From positions 124,001 to 188,000 of the forward strand of contig NZ_JANQAJ010000013.1 in assembly GCF_024707105.1 (NCBI RefSeq): a stretch of DNA of 64,000 nucleotides, read 5' to 3'. Numbering within the stretch: position 1 is the stretch's first letter; the number at the start of each line of letters is the position of its first letter. The notes under the pieces were generated by a model. It made no database searches and was not told the DNA's origin. It worked only from the letters and a program-made list of their open reading frames with translations. The stretch is from Devosia ginsengisoli. Lineage in GTDB: Bacteria > Pseudomonadota > Alphaproteobacteria > Rhizobiales > Devosiaceae. The translations under genes and the position numbers were made by a program. This document shows, piece after piece, positions 8,528 through 17,929 of the stretch.

Positions 8528-9981
8528 TCAGAGCGCCTTGCGCTTAAGGATCTGCAGCGGCCCCGTTTCGGGACCGACCTGCGCCAGCAGCGCATAGCCG
8601 GACAGCATGACAGCGATCTCGGGATCCTGGCGCGCCCAGCCGATCCAGTCGAACTGGTCTCCGCCAGCAAGGATGATATCGGGCGGATTGGCCAGCATGT
8701 CGTCCCTCAAGCGGCTTCGCTCATAGGTTTCCAACGCCACCATCTCTCGCACGACAGCAGGATCAGTGGTGGCAATTCGCTGCCTGACGGCACCAAGCGT
8801 AATCCACAGGCATGGTCGGAATTGACCAGCGTTCCATCGAGGTCGCGGTGCAGCGGGCTGGCGATCTCCAGTTGCGAGGTGAGGTTTGCGATCTTGAGAC
8901 CAGGCCCGAGCGACGCCAGCACATCCAGCGCTTCATTGCGCAAGCTGTTGCCCTGAATGGCGTGAATGCCGGGCGCTGCAAGCAGGCACACTGCCAGGGC
9001 AATCGGAATGGCCTTGCCCCTGCCCTGCGCGTTGCGATCAACGAAACATTGCGCAAAGACCAGGCCGAGCAGCAATTGCGTGGGCAGCAGGTGGTAGACA
9101 AACCCCTTGCCCTGAACCAGGTAGGCGAGAAAGAAGCCCAGGGCTGCGGCGATATATTGGCCATTGGGACCGCTGATCATCTCACGCCGGTAGAGCAGCA
9201 CAAGGCCAGCCAATATCAGCCAGATCGGCACCAGCGGCAGCCCGAATACCAGGGAAACCAATGACGCCCGATCCGCCAGATAGGCGGTCGAAGCCAGCGG
9301 CAGCATGGTGCTGAAAAAGCTGGGAAACCAGACCCAGACGGCGAGCCAGTAGGCGATGAGCACCAGCCCGGCAAGCACATGTTCCGGATTGAAGATTGCT
9401 CGCCAGGACCGAGCCCGGAACGCGCTGTAGAGGGCTACAAGCAGGATCGGCAGGGCAAAATGCGGCTTGATGGTCATGACCAGGCCCGCAGCCAACCCGG
9501 CAATCACCATGTGGGCAAACGCCGGTGCCCGCCCGGTGTTGCGCAACGCGCTGACGGCAAGTGCCGGTAGCAGCAGAATGACGGCAATATGCTCGCGTTC
9601 GCCGAAATTCTGGCCCGGCAGAATGGTCAGGGCCACACTGGCGATGAGCCACCAGGTGCTTGTATTCGACACCAGTTCGCCACGGCGCAGAATGGCGGTG
9701 CCGATTGCCAGAGCAAGCACAGCCAGCAGCAGCACCGCAGCAACCATGATGGGTTCGGCCGGCGCGCCAAGGGCCTGGGCCAGCGCCACGAAGGGCAGGT
9801 AGAGCAATGCCGACATCGGCGGATTGAGCTCGTAGATGTCGATATAGAGGTGCTGGCCCGCCAGCATCCGCTCGCCGACGGTCAATAGCCACGAAACATC
9901 GGGGTTGAGCCCACCCACCATCTGGATGGCGAAGGCCAGCAGAATGACCGCCACCACCGCCAGTCGAAGGACAAGCGGCAT
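8528..9981 (-). pseudogene. Polytopic membrane protein, glycosyltransferase-C-like, with frameshift
   Basis: The frame from 9981 encodes about 390 residues with roughly ten membrane segments and an early 'GLNPDVSWLLTVGERMLAG' loop carrying an acidic residue, a pattern like ArnT/PMT-type (GT-C) lipid-linked sugar transferases. It then goes out of frame near 8804-8811 ('GCCTGTGG' on the coding strand); the sensible C-terminus ('WITLGAVRQRI', 'NPPDIILAGGDQFDW') continues in the next frame to 8528. Adding one base or deleting a TG would give about 484 residues. It ends an operon with the methyltransferase and GtrB-like gene. Frameshift seen directly; family is inference; a sequencing error is likely. 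Confidence 0.65.
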
Positions 9982-10671
9982 CTAGGCGAACCCGATGGCT
10001 GCGTATTGAGCGCCCAAAGGCAGTTTGGTGAGGAAACTCTCCAGCCGCCGCGCCCATGGCGCCGCTGTAGGCAGGAAGAGGAAGTTCTCGATGGAGGCAT
10101 CGGAAAAGCCGGCCTCCAGCATGGTGCGGCGTGTACGGCGCTGCGACAGCAGGACCGCGTCGGCATCGAATGCGCAGCGGGCCACGGCTAGTCGGGTAAG
10201 CGGATTGAACGGATTATGCTCGATCACCACCGCGATCCCGCCGGGCCGCACGACGCGGCGCATCTCGCGGAGAAAGGCCTGCCACTGGGCCGGCGGAACG
10301 TGGTGCATGACACAGACCGTCAGCGCGATGTCGAACTGCCCATCGGCATAGGGCAAAACGTCCGAGGCGCTGGTGTCATAGCGGGCGAAACCATTTTCGC
10401 GCCGCGCCCGCTCCACCGATTTTTCCGACACATCGCAGCCGGTGATCGTGCCGAACATGCCTTGCAGGTGTGGATGCAGCCGCCCCACGCCGCAGCCGAT
10501 ATCGAGAAGGTCGAGCGCATCAGGATTCGCAAAATGCCGGCGCGTGATCTTGAACAGCAGGTCCGCCTTGGCCGCCATGAAGAAATCATGCCGCAAGCCG
10601 GAAAAGCTTATCGACTGCTCGACAATGCCCTCGTAGCCGGCCTCGATTTCATCGAATTGCGCATCGCTCAT
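9982..10671 (-). CDS. Class I SAM-dependent methyltransferase
   Basis: 229 residues from the ATG at 10671, which overlaps the stop of the glycosyltransferase gene by ATGA; an in-frame upstream extension is rejected. SAM motif I is 'LLDIGCGVGRLHPHL' (about 55-69), then 'GCDVSEKSVERAR', the acidic 'GQFDIALTVCVMHHVPP' and 'REMRRVVRPGGIAVV', all typical of Methyltransf_11/25. The C-terminal third includes a hydrophobic region and probably sits at the membrane. Context between two glycosyl-transfer genes suggests methylation of a lipid-linked sugar or polyprenyl intermediate; this is inference. Confidence 0.87.
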   Translation of the reverse strand: MSDAQFDEIEAGYEGIVEQSISFSGLRHDFFMAAKADLLFKITRRHFANPDALDLLDIGCGVGRLHPHLQGMFGTITGCDVSEKSVERARRENGFARYDTSASDVLPYADGQFDIALTVCVMHHVPPAQWQAFLREMRRVVRPGGIAVVIEHNPFNPLTRLAVARCAFDADAVLLSQRRTRRTMLEAGFSDASIENFLFLPTAAPWARRLESFLTKLPLGAQYAAIGFA

Positions 10672-11639
10672 CCGGTGGCCCGCTTCCCGGCAACGCCTTC
10701 CGCCTCGAAACCAATCTTCCGGGAAACGACATAGAGCGGCCGCCGCTTTACCTCGGCATGAATGCGGCCGACATAGAGACCCACGACCCCGGTCAGCAGC
10801 ATATTGACGCCGCAAAGCAACGAAATCACTACGATGGTGGACGCCCAGCCATCGACCAGCCCGTCGGTCCAGAACAGCGCCCGCAACAGGACATAAACGC
10901 CGTAGGTGAGCGAGCCCGCCGACACGATCGCCCCGGCCCAGATGGCGAGCCGCAATGGCGCATCCGAAAAGCTGATGATGGCGCTGGCGGCCAGGCTCAG
11001 CATCTTGCGCAGTGGATATTTGCTGACGCCGGCTGCCCGCGCTTCCCGCTCATAGGGCACTGACGCCTGGCGGAAACCGATCCAGGCGAACATGCCGCGC
11101 ACATAGCGATTGGTTTCCGGCAATTGCAGGAAGGCATCCACCGCAGCGCGATCCACCAGGCGGAAGTCGCCGACATCCTGCGGAATGTCGATCGCCGCCA
11201 GACGATTGACGACCCGATAGAACAGATGGGCCGTCGCGCGCTTGAGCGGGCTTTCCGCAGCGCGGGATATGCGCTGCGCATAGACGACCTCGTAGCCCTC
11301 CCGCCACTTCGCGATCATGGCGAGGACGGTTTCGGGCGGGTCCTGCAGATCGGCATCCATGATGATGACGGCCTGACCGCGCGCTGCCTCGAGACCCGCC
11401 GTGATGGCGATCTGGTGGCCAAAGTTGCGTGCCAGGCGAAGATAGCAATAGCGATCGTCCTCGCGCGCGAGATTGGCGAGGAACACCGGGCTTGAATCGC
11501 TGCTGCCGTCATCGATGAAGATGACTTCGGCGGGCTCACCCACTTTGGCCAGCAGGCGCTCCAGGCGGCGCAGAAGCAGAGGAATGACTGCTTCCTCATT
11601 GTAAACCGGGATGACAAAACTGTAGATTATCTCGCGCAT
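10668..11639 (-). CDS. GtrB/DPM1-like family 2 glycosyltransferase
   Basis: 323 residues. The N-terminal GT-A domain shows 'SFVIPVYNEEAVIP', 'FIDDGSSDSS' (41-50) and the metal-binding 'MDADLQDPPE' (94-103). The C-terminus has two membrane helices (about 235-260 and 270-295), the arrangement of GtrB/ArnC-type enzymes that load a sugar onto undecaprenyl phosphate. It is the first gene of a tight three-gene operon with a methyltransferase and a GT-C-like membrane protein, the order expected for a lipid-linked sugar donor and its user. A CtrA-type site lies 41 bases upstream of the start. Confidence 0.9.
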   Translation of the reverse strand: MREIIYSFVIPVYNEEAVIPLLLRRLERLLAKVGEPAEVIFIDDGSSDSSPVFLANLAREDDRYCYLRLARNFGHQIAITAGLEAARGQAVIIMDADLQDPPETVLAMIAKWREGYEVVYAQRISRAAESPLKRATAHLFYRVVNRLAAIDIPQDVGDFRLVDRAAVDAFLQLPETNRYVRGMFAWIGFRQASVPYEREARAAGVSKYPLRKMLSLAASAIISFSDAPLRLAIWAGAIVSAGSLTYGVYVLLRALFWTDGLVDGWASTIVVISLLCGVNMLLTGVVGLYVGRIHAEVKRRPLYVVSRKIGFEAEGVAGKRATG

Positions 11640-11679
11640 TTCGCACCCCGAGGCCCGCCGTTACCTTCGCTTTCAAAGC

Positions 11680-11695
11680 TTAATCCGCGTTTAAC
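11680..11695. promoter_or_regulatory. CtrA-type binding site (TTAA-N7-TTAAC)
   Basis: TTAA TCCGCGT TTAAC is a perfect match to the full alphaproteobacterial CtrA consensus. It lies between the divergent GtrB-like gene (start 11639) and the acyltransferase (start 11860), in the most AT-rich stretch of this part of the window. Confidence 0.6.
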
Positions 11696-11859
11696 TTCGG
11701 CTGCACACATACCCGTTGCAGCCAACGGCGGCATTGCAAGCAAGCCATTAGTTAAATTCTTACCAGTTAAGCATTTTTCTTAATCCTGCCGGCAAGTCGT
11801 TACCCGCGATAAGTCATGGGGGGAATACTATACGCCCCAGCTTTACGAAGGGGCATGAC

Positions 11860-12927
11860 ATGGCAAGCGGCAACCGTCTCGACTGGGTGGACATGGCCAA
11901 GGGCATATCCATCTTTCTCGTCGTCATGATGTATGCGGCCTCCAGCGTCGGCGAAGATACCGGCGGCGTGGGCGCGCTGCATTGGGCCATCGCCTTTGCC
12001 ACCCCCTTCCGCATGCCCGAATTCTTCCTGATCTCCGGCCTGTTCCTGTCGCAGGTGATCGACCGGCCGTGGAACGCCTATGCCGATCGCCGCGTGGTCC
12101 ACTACCTCTATTTCTATGCACTCTGGGCGGTGATCCATATCGTCTTCAAGGTGGGCCTCTTGGCCACCGATCCGGTCGGTGCGGTCGAGCAGATCGCCTG
12201 GGCGGTGGTCCAGCCCTATGGCGTGTTGTGGTTCATCTACATGCTGGCCGCGGTCAGCGCCGTCACCAAGCTGCTGCACGATCTGAAAGCACCGGTCTGG
12301 GGCGTGTTTGGTATCGCCGCCATCCTGCAGGTGGCCGATATCCACACCGGCAGCTATCTTGTCGACCAGTTCGCCGAATATTTCGTCTTCTTCTATGCCG
12401 GCTATGTGCTGGCGCCGCATCTGTTCCGGCTGGCGGGCTGGGCCACGGACCATGCCGCGCTGGCGCTGGTCGGGCTGCTCGTCTGGGCCGTCCTCAATGC
12501 CGCCCTGGTCTTTTCGCCCGGCTTTGCCATGCATCCGATCCATCCGGTCATGGGCTATGCCGGCCTGCCGGGCCTGCATCTGCTGCTGGCGCTGGTTGGG
12601 ACCGCGGCCCTCTGCACCATCGCCGCTTTGCTGACCCGCCTGCCCTTTATGGACTGGCTGCGCTGGATGGGGTCGAAATCGCTGGTGATCTATGTCGCCT
12701 TCGTGCTGCCCATGGGCATTTCCCGCACGCTGCTGATCAAGCTGGGGATGGATGAGCCCACCGTGCTGAGCCTCCTCATCATGGCGATCTCGATCGTCTC
12801 GCCGCTGGTGCTCTACTGGATCGTGCAGCGCATCGGCTTCGGCCGCTTCCTGTTCGACCGGCCCGACTGGGCTCATCTGCCTGGCACCGGCCGCCGCGCC
12901 GCGCCGATCGCAACTCCGGCGGAGTAG
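11860..12927 (+). CDS. Acyltransferase 3 family membrane protein
   Basis: 355 residues with about ten membrane segments. It begins 'RLDWVDMAKGISIFLVVMMY', the family's first helix, and has 'FRMPEFFLISGLFLS' in the second. These match Acyltransf_3 proteins, which O-acetylate polysaccharides, lipopolysaccharide or membrane glucans using cytoplasmic acyl-CoA. The usual histidine in helix 1 appears replaced ('VVMMYAASS'). It is divergent from the glycosyltransferase operon and shares its upstream region, so a common role in surface glycan modification is reasonable but unproven. Confidence 0.85.
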   Translation: MASGNRLDWVDMAKGISIFLVVMMYAASSVGEDTGGVGALHWAIAFATPFRMPEFFLISGLFLSQVIDRPWNAYADRRVVHYLYFYALWAVIHIVFKVGLLATDPVGAVEQIAWAVVQPYGVLWFIYMLAAVSAVTKLLHDLKAPVWGVFGIAAILQVADIHTGSYLVDQFAEYFVFFYAGYVLAPHLFRLAGWATDHAALALVGLLVWAVLNAALVFSPGFAMHPIHPVMGYAGLPGLHLLLALVGTAALCTIAALLTRLPFMDWLRWMGSKSLVIYVAFVLPMGISRTLLIKLGMDEPTVLSLLIMAISIVSPLVLYWIVQRIGFGRFLFDRPDWAHLPGTGRRAAPIATPAE

Positions 12928-12981
12928 TATCACCTCGAAAGGAACGGCCATGCGGGCATAGCCCTTATGGCCTTCTCACCT

Positions 12982-13006
12982 CAAATTGCTCCACGGGAGC
13001 AATTTG
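12982..13006. repeat. Perfect 11-bp inverted repeat upstream of purQ
   Basis: CAAATTGCTCC, a three-base loop ACG, and GGAGCAATTTG form a stable hairpin 84 bases before the purQ ATG and 55 bases after the acyltransferase stop. No T-run follows on either side, so it is not a normal terminator. It may be an attenuator, a processing site, an operator or a dispersed palindrome. Confidence 0.6.
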
Positions 13007-13089
13007 TCCCTGCGGGCACGGTTCGAAGCTTGCCTTTTTCGCCAAGACTCAGCACAAGGGCCTCGCACCCCCATAGCGAGGACCAGTCG

Positions 13090-13761
13090 ATGAAATCCGC
13101 TGTCATCGTCTTCCCCGGTCTCAATCGCGACCGCGACATGATCGCGGCGCTGACCAAGGTTTCCGGCACCGCCCCCACAACGGTCTGGCATCAGGATGCC
13201 GATCTGCCCGATGATGTTGACCTGATCGTCATCCCCGGCGGCTTTTCCTATGGGGATTACCTGCGCTGCGGTGCCATCGCCGCGCGCTCCCCCATCATGG
13301 ACAAGGTGCGCGAGCGGGCTGCCAGGGGCGTCAAGGTGCTCGGCGTCTGCAACGGCTTCCAGATTCTCATCGAGGCGGGCCTGCTGCCCGGCGCCCTGAT
13401 GCGCAACATGAGCCTCAAATTCGTCTGCCGCGAGGTCAAGCTCGAAGTGGTCAATGCCGATACCGCCTTCACGCGCGGCTATAGCCAGGGCCAGGTGTTC
13501 CGCTGCCCCGTTGCCCACCACGACGGCAATTATTTCGCCGATGCCGAGACCATCGCCCGCCTCGAAGGCAACGGCCAGGTGGCCTTCCGCTATGCCGAAG
13601 GCACCAATCCCAACGGCTCGATCAACGACATTGCCGGCATTTTCAACGAACAGAAAAACGTGCTGGGCCTGATGCCCCACCCGGAAAACCTGATCGAAGC
13701 CGCCCATGGCGGCGACGATGGACGAGCGCTGTTCTCGGGCCTATTGGGCCAAGCCGCCTGA
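13090..13761 (+). CDS. purQ: FGAM synthase glutaminase subunit PurQ
   Basis: 223 residues from the ATG at 13090. PurQ releases ammonia from glutamine for FGAM synthase. The class I glutaminase triad is present: Cys87 in 'GVCNGFQIL', a His in 'VAHHDGNYF' region and 'MPHPENL' with His and Glu. '[13 protein letters not shown]' (49-61) is the family oxyanion region. A 41-codon upstream extension to 12967 is rejected because it crosses the hairpin at 12982-13006. The stop overlaps the next gene (TGATG). Confidence 0.96.
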   Translation: MKSAVIVFPGLNRDRDMIAALTKVSGTAPTTVWHQDADLPDDVDLIVIPGGFSYGDYLRCGAIAARSPIMDKVRERAARGVKVLGVCNGFQILIEAGLLPGALMRNMSLKFVCREVKLEVVNADTAFTRGYSQGQVFRCPVAHHDGNYFADAETIARLEGNGQVAFRYAEGTNPNGSINDIAGIFNEQKNVLGLMPHPENLIEAAHGGDDGRALFSGLLGQAA

Positions 13762-14417
13762 TGAACCTGCGCGCGCCCGTCAATCCGCGGACGCTCCTCA
13801 CCTGGCTGGGCCTGCTGTTCGGCGCCGCCGGTCTCATCCTGCAATTCACCATCTCGATGCAGTCCATGCTGGGCAGTGGCCGCGACCTCTTCGGTTCGCT
13901 GGGCGCCTTCTTTTCCTACTACACCATCCTCACCAACATCGTCCTGGTGCTGATCTACCTCTCCGAGGTCCTGCCTGCAGGCTGGCTGGCGCTGTTCCGG
14001 CACCCGGTTTTGCGCGGCATGATGGCGGCGAATATCGCGCTGGTCGCGCTCTACGTCTTCTTCGTGCTCCGCTACCTGTCGGTGTTGACCGGCCTGTTCC
14101 AGGTGGCGGATTCCATCCTGCACTACCTCTGCCCGGTTCTGTACCTGCTGTGGTGGCTGATCGCCCAACCCCATGGCAACCTGCGCTGGGGCAACCTGCC
14201 CGTCATGCTGGCGCCGACGCTGGTCTATTTCCTCTATGCCATGGCGCGCGGCGCCTGGGTGCAGGAATACCCCTATCCCATCCTCAATGCGATCGAGCTT
14301 GGCTACGCGCAGGTCGCGCTCAACGCGGTCTATATGACAGCCGGCCTCGCCCTGCTCACCCTCATCGTCATCGCACTTGATCGCCTCCTGGCCCGCCCTT
14401 CCCGGACACTCCAATGA
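13761..14417 (+). CDS. Pr6Pr-like membrane protein
   Basis: 218 residues with six predicted membrane segments, a '[20 protein letters not shown]' second helix and '[14 protein letters not shown]' in the middle, typical of the Pr6Pr (FAR-17a/AIG1-like) family. Function unknown. It overlaps purQ by one base and purL by four (ATGA), so it is wedged into the purQ-purL unit and translated with it. No link to purine synthesis is known. Confidence 0.82.
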   Translation: MNLRAPVNPRTLLTWLGLLFGAAGLILQFTISMQSMLGSGRDLFGSLGAFFSYYTILTNIVLVLIYLSEVLPAGWLALFRHPVLRGMMAANIALVALYVFFVLRYLSVLTGLFQVADSILHYLCPVLYLLWWLIAQPHGNLRWGNLPVMLAPTLVYFLYAMARGAWVQEYPYPILNAIELGYAQVALNAVYMTAGLALLTLIVIALDRLLARPSRTLQ

Positions 14418-16651
14418 CCTCCTATCAGAACAACATCGCCATCACGCCCCAGCTCGTTGCCGATCACGGCCTCAAGCCCGACGAGTTCGACAAGATCGTT
14501 GCCCTGATCGGTCGCCAGCCGACCTATACCGAGCTCGGCATCTTCTCGGCCATGTGGAACGAGCATTGCTCCTACAAGTCGTCCAAGAAGTGGCTCAAGA
14601 CCCTGCCGACATCGGGGCCGCGCGTCATCCAGGGGCCAGGTGAGAATGCCGGCGTGGTCGATATCGGCGATGGGCAGGCCGTGGTCTTCAAGATGGAATC
14701 GCATAACCACCCCAGCTATATCGAGCCCTATCAGGGGGCGGCGACCGGCGTTGGCGGCATATTGCGCGACGTCTTCACCATGGGCGCCCGTCCTGTCGCG
14801 GCGATGAACGCGCTGCGCTTCGGTTCGCCCGACCATGAAAAGACCCGTCATCTCGTGTCCGGCGTCGTGGCCGGCGTCGGCGGTTATGGCAATGCCTTCG
14901 GCGTGCCCACCGTGGGCGGCGAAGTGGAGTTCGACGAGCGCTATAACGGCAATATCCTGGTCAACGCCTTCGCTGCGGGCCTCGCCGATACCGACAAGAT
15001 CTTCTATTCGGAGGCCAAGGGCGTCGGCCTGCCAGTGGTCTATCTCGGCGCCAAGACGGGCCGCGATGGCGTCGGCGGCGCCACCATGGCGTCGGCCGAA
15101 TTCGGCGACGATATCGAGGAAAAGCGCCCCACCGTGCAGGTCGGCGACCCCTTCACCGAAAAGCGCCTGCTCGAAGCCTGCCTCGAACTGATGCAAACCG
15201 GCGCTGTCATCGCCATCCAGGACATGGGCGCGGCGGGGCTCACCTGCTCGGCCGTCGAAATGGGCGCCAAGGGCGATCTCGGCATCGAACTGGACCTCGA
15301 CAAGGTGCCGGTGCGCGAAGTGCAGATGACGCCCTACGAGATGATGCTGTCGGAATCCCAGGAGCGCATGCTCATGGTGCTGCATCCGGAAAAGGAAGCC
15401 GTGGCTCGCGCCGTGTTCGAAAAGTGGGAGCTGGATTTCGCTACGGTCGGAAAGACGACCGACGACCTGCGCTTCCGCGTGATGTGGCAGGGCGCAGAAG
15501 TCGCCAATCTGCCGATCAAGGAACTCGGCGACGAGGCCCCCGAATATGATCGCCCCTGGACCGAGCCGAAGACACCGGCTCCGCTTGCATCGGGCGATGT
15601 GCCGCAAATGGGCGTGGCCGATGCCCTGCTCAAGCTCATGGGCAGCCACCAGATCGCCTCGCGCCGCTGGGTCTATGAGCAGTATGACACGCTGATCCAG
15701 GGCAATTCCCTGCAGCGCCCCGGCGGCGATGCCGGCGTGATCCGCGTCGAAGGCCACACCAGCAAAGCCCTGGCCTTCTCGTCCGACGTGACGCCGCGCT
15801 ATTGCGAAGCCGATCCCTATGAGGGCGGCAAACAGGCGGTAGCCGAATGCTGGCGTAACCTGACGGCCACGGGTGCTGAGCCGCTGGCGGCCACCGACAA
15901 TCTCAATTTCGGCAATCCCGAACGCCCCGAAATCATGGGCCAGCTCGTCCATGCCATCAAGGGCATCGGGGAGGCCTGCACGGCGCTGGACTTCCCCATC
16001 GTCTCGGGCAATGTGTCGCTCTATAACGAAACCAATGGCCGCGGCATCCTGCCGACTCCGACCATTGGCGGCGTCGGCCTGCTGCCTGACTGGAACAAGA
16101 TGGCGCGTATCGGCTTTGCCGGTGCCGACCAGGTGATCCTGCTGGTCGGCGCCCCGGCCAGCCGCGGCACCCATCTCGGCCAGTCCGTCTACCTGCGCGA
16201 CCTGTTCGGCCGCAAGGATGGCCCGGCGCCCCATGTCGACCTGGCGCATGAAAAGCGCACCGGCGATTTCGTCCGCAACCTGATCCGCTCCGGCGTGGCC
16301 ACTGCCTGTCACGACCTCAGTGATGGCGGCCTGGCCGTTGGCCTGGCCGAAATGGCCGTGGCTTCCGGCATCGGCGCCACCATCACCGATCTCGAAGACC
16401 AGAACCCGATCCTGCAATATTTCGGCGAAGATCAGGGTCGCTACCTCGTCACCGTCGATCTCGACCCGCAAGGCGAGGCCCTGGCCGCCCTGTGGCGCGA
16501 CGCCGAAGCCGCGGGTGTTTTCGCGCCGTGGATCGGCACGACCGGTGGCCCGGACCTGGTGCTCGGCGCGGCCCGCCCGGTGCCAGTCGCCGCGCTCAAG
16601 GCAGCCCATGAAGGCTGGTTCCCCAGCTACATGGATGGCGTGGCTGCATAA
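14414..16651 (+). CDS. purL: FGAM synthase subunit PurL (small type)
   Basis: 745 residues, the small PurL that needs PurS and PurQ. Motifs include '[15 protein letters not shown]' near residue 47 (catalytic-region His51), '[25 protein letters not shown]' (split, about 92-116; ATP and Mg site) and '[16 protein letters not shown]' in the second AIRS-like half. It catalyses the ATP-dependent conversion of FGAR to FGAM. Long antisense frames across the gene are shadows. It ends the purQ-Pr6Pr-purL unit. Confidence 0.97.
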   Translation: MTSYQNNIAITPQLVADHGLKPDEFDKIVALIGRQPTYTELGIFSAMWNEHCSYKSSKKWLKTLPTSGPRVIQGPGENAGVVDIGDGQAVVFKMESHNHPSYIEPYQGAATGVGGILRDVFTMGARPVAAMNALRFGSPDHEKTRHLVSGVVAGVGGYGNAFGVPTVGGEVEFDERYNGNILVNAFAAGLADTDKIFYSEAKGVGLPVVYLGAKTGRDGVGGATMASAEFGDDIEEKRPTVQVGDPFTEKRLLEACLELMQTGAVIAIQDMGAAGLTCSAVEMGAKGDLGIELDLDKVPVREVQMTPYEMMLSESQERMLMVLHPEKEAVARAVFEKWELDFATVGKTTDDLRFRVMWQGAEVANLPIKELGDEAPEYDRPWTEPKTPAPLASGDVPQMGVADALLKLMGSHQIASRRWVYEQYDTLIQGNSLQRPGGDAGVIRVEGHTSKALAFSSDVTPRYCEADPYEGGKQAVAECWRNLTATGAEPLAATDNLNFGNPERPEIMGQLVHAIKGIGEACTALDFPIVSGNVSLYNETNGRGILPTPTIGGVGLLPDWNKMARIGFAGADQVILLVGAPASRGTHLGQSVYLRDLFGRKDGPAPHVDLAHEKRTGDFVRNLIRSGVATACHDLSDGGLAVGLAEMAVASGIGATITDLEDQNPILQYFGEDQGRYLVTVDLDPQGEALAALWRDAEAAGVFAPWIGTTGGPDLVLGAARPVPVAALKAAHEGWFPSYMDGVAA

Positions 16652-16728
16652 TCCGTGCATCTGCCTTATGATCGCCGCTCTTTGGAGTGTTGTGGCATCC
16701 AGGGGCGGCGTCATTAGTGGAGATTACG

Positions 16729-17280
16729 ATGAGATTTGTACCGGCAATTGTGGCCCTGTCCCTCAGCCTGTTGCCGGCGGCCGCCTATGCCCAGACGGCC
16801 GGAATCAGCGGCTCTCCCCTGCCCGACCAGCCCTATACGCTGATCTATCCCGACGTCATGGTGACCAGCGGGGAAGCCGGTGGTCCGCTGACCATCAATC
16901 ATCCTGCCCTGCCGCTGCAATGCGTGCTGACCGTCGTGCCGGTCGAGGATACGGGCTGGACTGCCGAAGGCGCCCTCGCAGCGCTTGATGCGACAACGGT
17001 TGCGGCCGGTTGGAACGAGGCCTTCCCGGGCTTCACGCTCGGCGCCAGCCTTGTCACCAACTATCAGAGCAATCCCGCCCTGCAATATGAGGGCACCAGC
17101 ACCGGCGGCGAACAAGGCCCGATCACGCTGGTTCACACCGAAACCGTCGATAACGGCAACGGCTATACGCTCGATTGCTTCTACGCCACCGAAATGGCCG
17201 CTGACGCGCGCCCCGTCGTCGATGCCATCATCGCCAATTTCTCCACAGAGCAGGACGCGCAACCCGTCGTCACGCCCTGA
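16729..17280 (+). CDS. Exported protein of unknown function
   Basis: 183 residues from the ATG at 16729, the first start that gives a proper signal peptide (Arg2, hydrophobic core, 'AYAQ' cleavage near residue 19). The mature domain has two cysteines, 'PLQCVLTVV' and 'TLDCFYAT', spaced about 80 residues, and no membrane segment. No family recognised. It sits between purL and bolA, a place where Rhizobiales normally keep Fe-S assembly genes next to purL. Confidence 0.68.
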   Translation: MRFVPAIVALSLSLLPAAAYAQTAGISGSPLPDQPYTLIYPDVMVTSGEAGGPLTINHPALPLQCVLTVVPVEDTGWTAEGALAALDATTVAAGWNEAFPGFTLGASLVTNYQSNPALQYEGTSTGGEQGPITLVHTETVDNGNGYTLDCFYATEMAADARPVVDAIIANFSTEQDAQPVVTP

Positions 17281-17371
17281 TCGCCGCCCAGCCATGTTGA
17301 AGGTGCGGCACCCCCATGCCATATCATGGGCGTGGTCCGGCATCGTGCCGGCGTTATTGAGGAGTTGAGCC

Positions 17372-17605
17372 ATGGCCATGGATGCCAGCGAAATCGAGCG
17401 GCGGATCAAGGCAGCTCTTCCTGATGCCCAGGTCGATATCCGCGACCTGGCCGGCGATGGCGATCACTACGCCGCCACTGTCGTGTCCGAGCAGTTCCGC
17501 GGCAAGTCGCGCGTGCAGCAGCACCAGATCGTCTATGCCGCCCTGCAGGGCGATATGGGCGGAGCCCTTCACGCCCTCGCCCTGCAAACCAGCGCTCCGG
17601 AATAA
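17372..17605 (+). CDS. bolA: BolA family protein
   Basis: 77 residues. Begins 'AMDASEIERRIKAALPDAQVDI' and has the 'GDGDHYAATVVSEQFRGKSRVQQHQIVYAAL' core (here split; the 'F.GKSRVQQHQ' loop with the conserved His near residue 50). BolA forms [2Fe-2S]-bridged complexes with monothiol CGFS glutaredoxins, and the matching grxD gene follows 1.1 kb on. Probably an IbaG/BolA-type regulator or Fe-S trafficking partner. Possible overlap with other BolA names; I use the family symbol. Confidence 0.88.
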   Translation: MAMDASEIERRIKAALPDAQVDIRDLAGDGDHYAATVVSEQFRGKSRVQQHQIVYAALQGDMGGALHALALQTSAPE

Positions 17606-17611
17606 TCCATC

Positions 17612-17929
17612 GTGTCGCTGCGTGACTCGCTCGACTTGATCCGCACCGTCCGGCCCGAGGCCGGCACTTCGGCCCTCGAACACGAGATCATGGCCGAGCG
17701 CGCCGCCTCGCTCGGTGCCGCCGAGCAGCGCGTTACGCAAGCCATCGCCGCGCTCGCCGCCGCGACCGATGACCGCGACACTTGCCTGGCGCAGGCCCGC
17801 AAGACCGTGTGGGAATATTTCGTGCAGCGCGAACTGATCGGCTTCCGCAAGCACAATGAAGTGATTCAGAACCTCAATATCCCTGGCGAAGTCCTTGCCG
17901 GGCTTGGCGCAATGGTCAAGCGTCCATGA
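17612..17929 (+). CDS. Small conserved protein (resembles DUF6665)
   Basis: 105 residues with a GTG start at 17612, six bases after bolA. It is helical, with 'EHEIMAERAASLGAAEQRV' and 'WEYFVQRELIGFRKHNEVI' that resemble proteins annotated DUF6665 in Rhizobiales near bolA; this match is from memory and not verified. No signal peptide or catalytic motif. It overlaps the following HAD gene by ATGA and so is part of the bolA operon. Confidence 0.65.
   Translation: MSLRDSLDLIRTVRPEAGTSALEHEIMAERAASLGAAEQRVTQAIAALAAATDDRDTCLAQARKTVWEYFVQRELIGFRKHNEVIQNLNIPGEVLAGLGAMVKRP

Noticed and set aside
11751-11785. Further TTAA words in the GtrB-like/acyltransferase gap
   Set aside because: Spacing between them is 9 or 11 bases, so they do not make extra CtrA sites.
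14330-16714. 794-codon minus-strand frame over purL
   Set aside because: Antisense shadow of a GC-rich gene; its product is His/Gly/Asp-rich with no family pattern.
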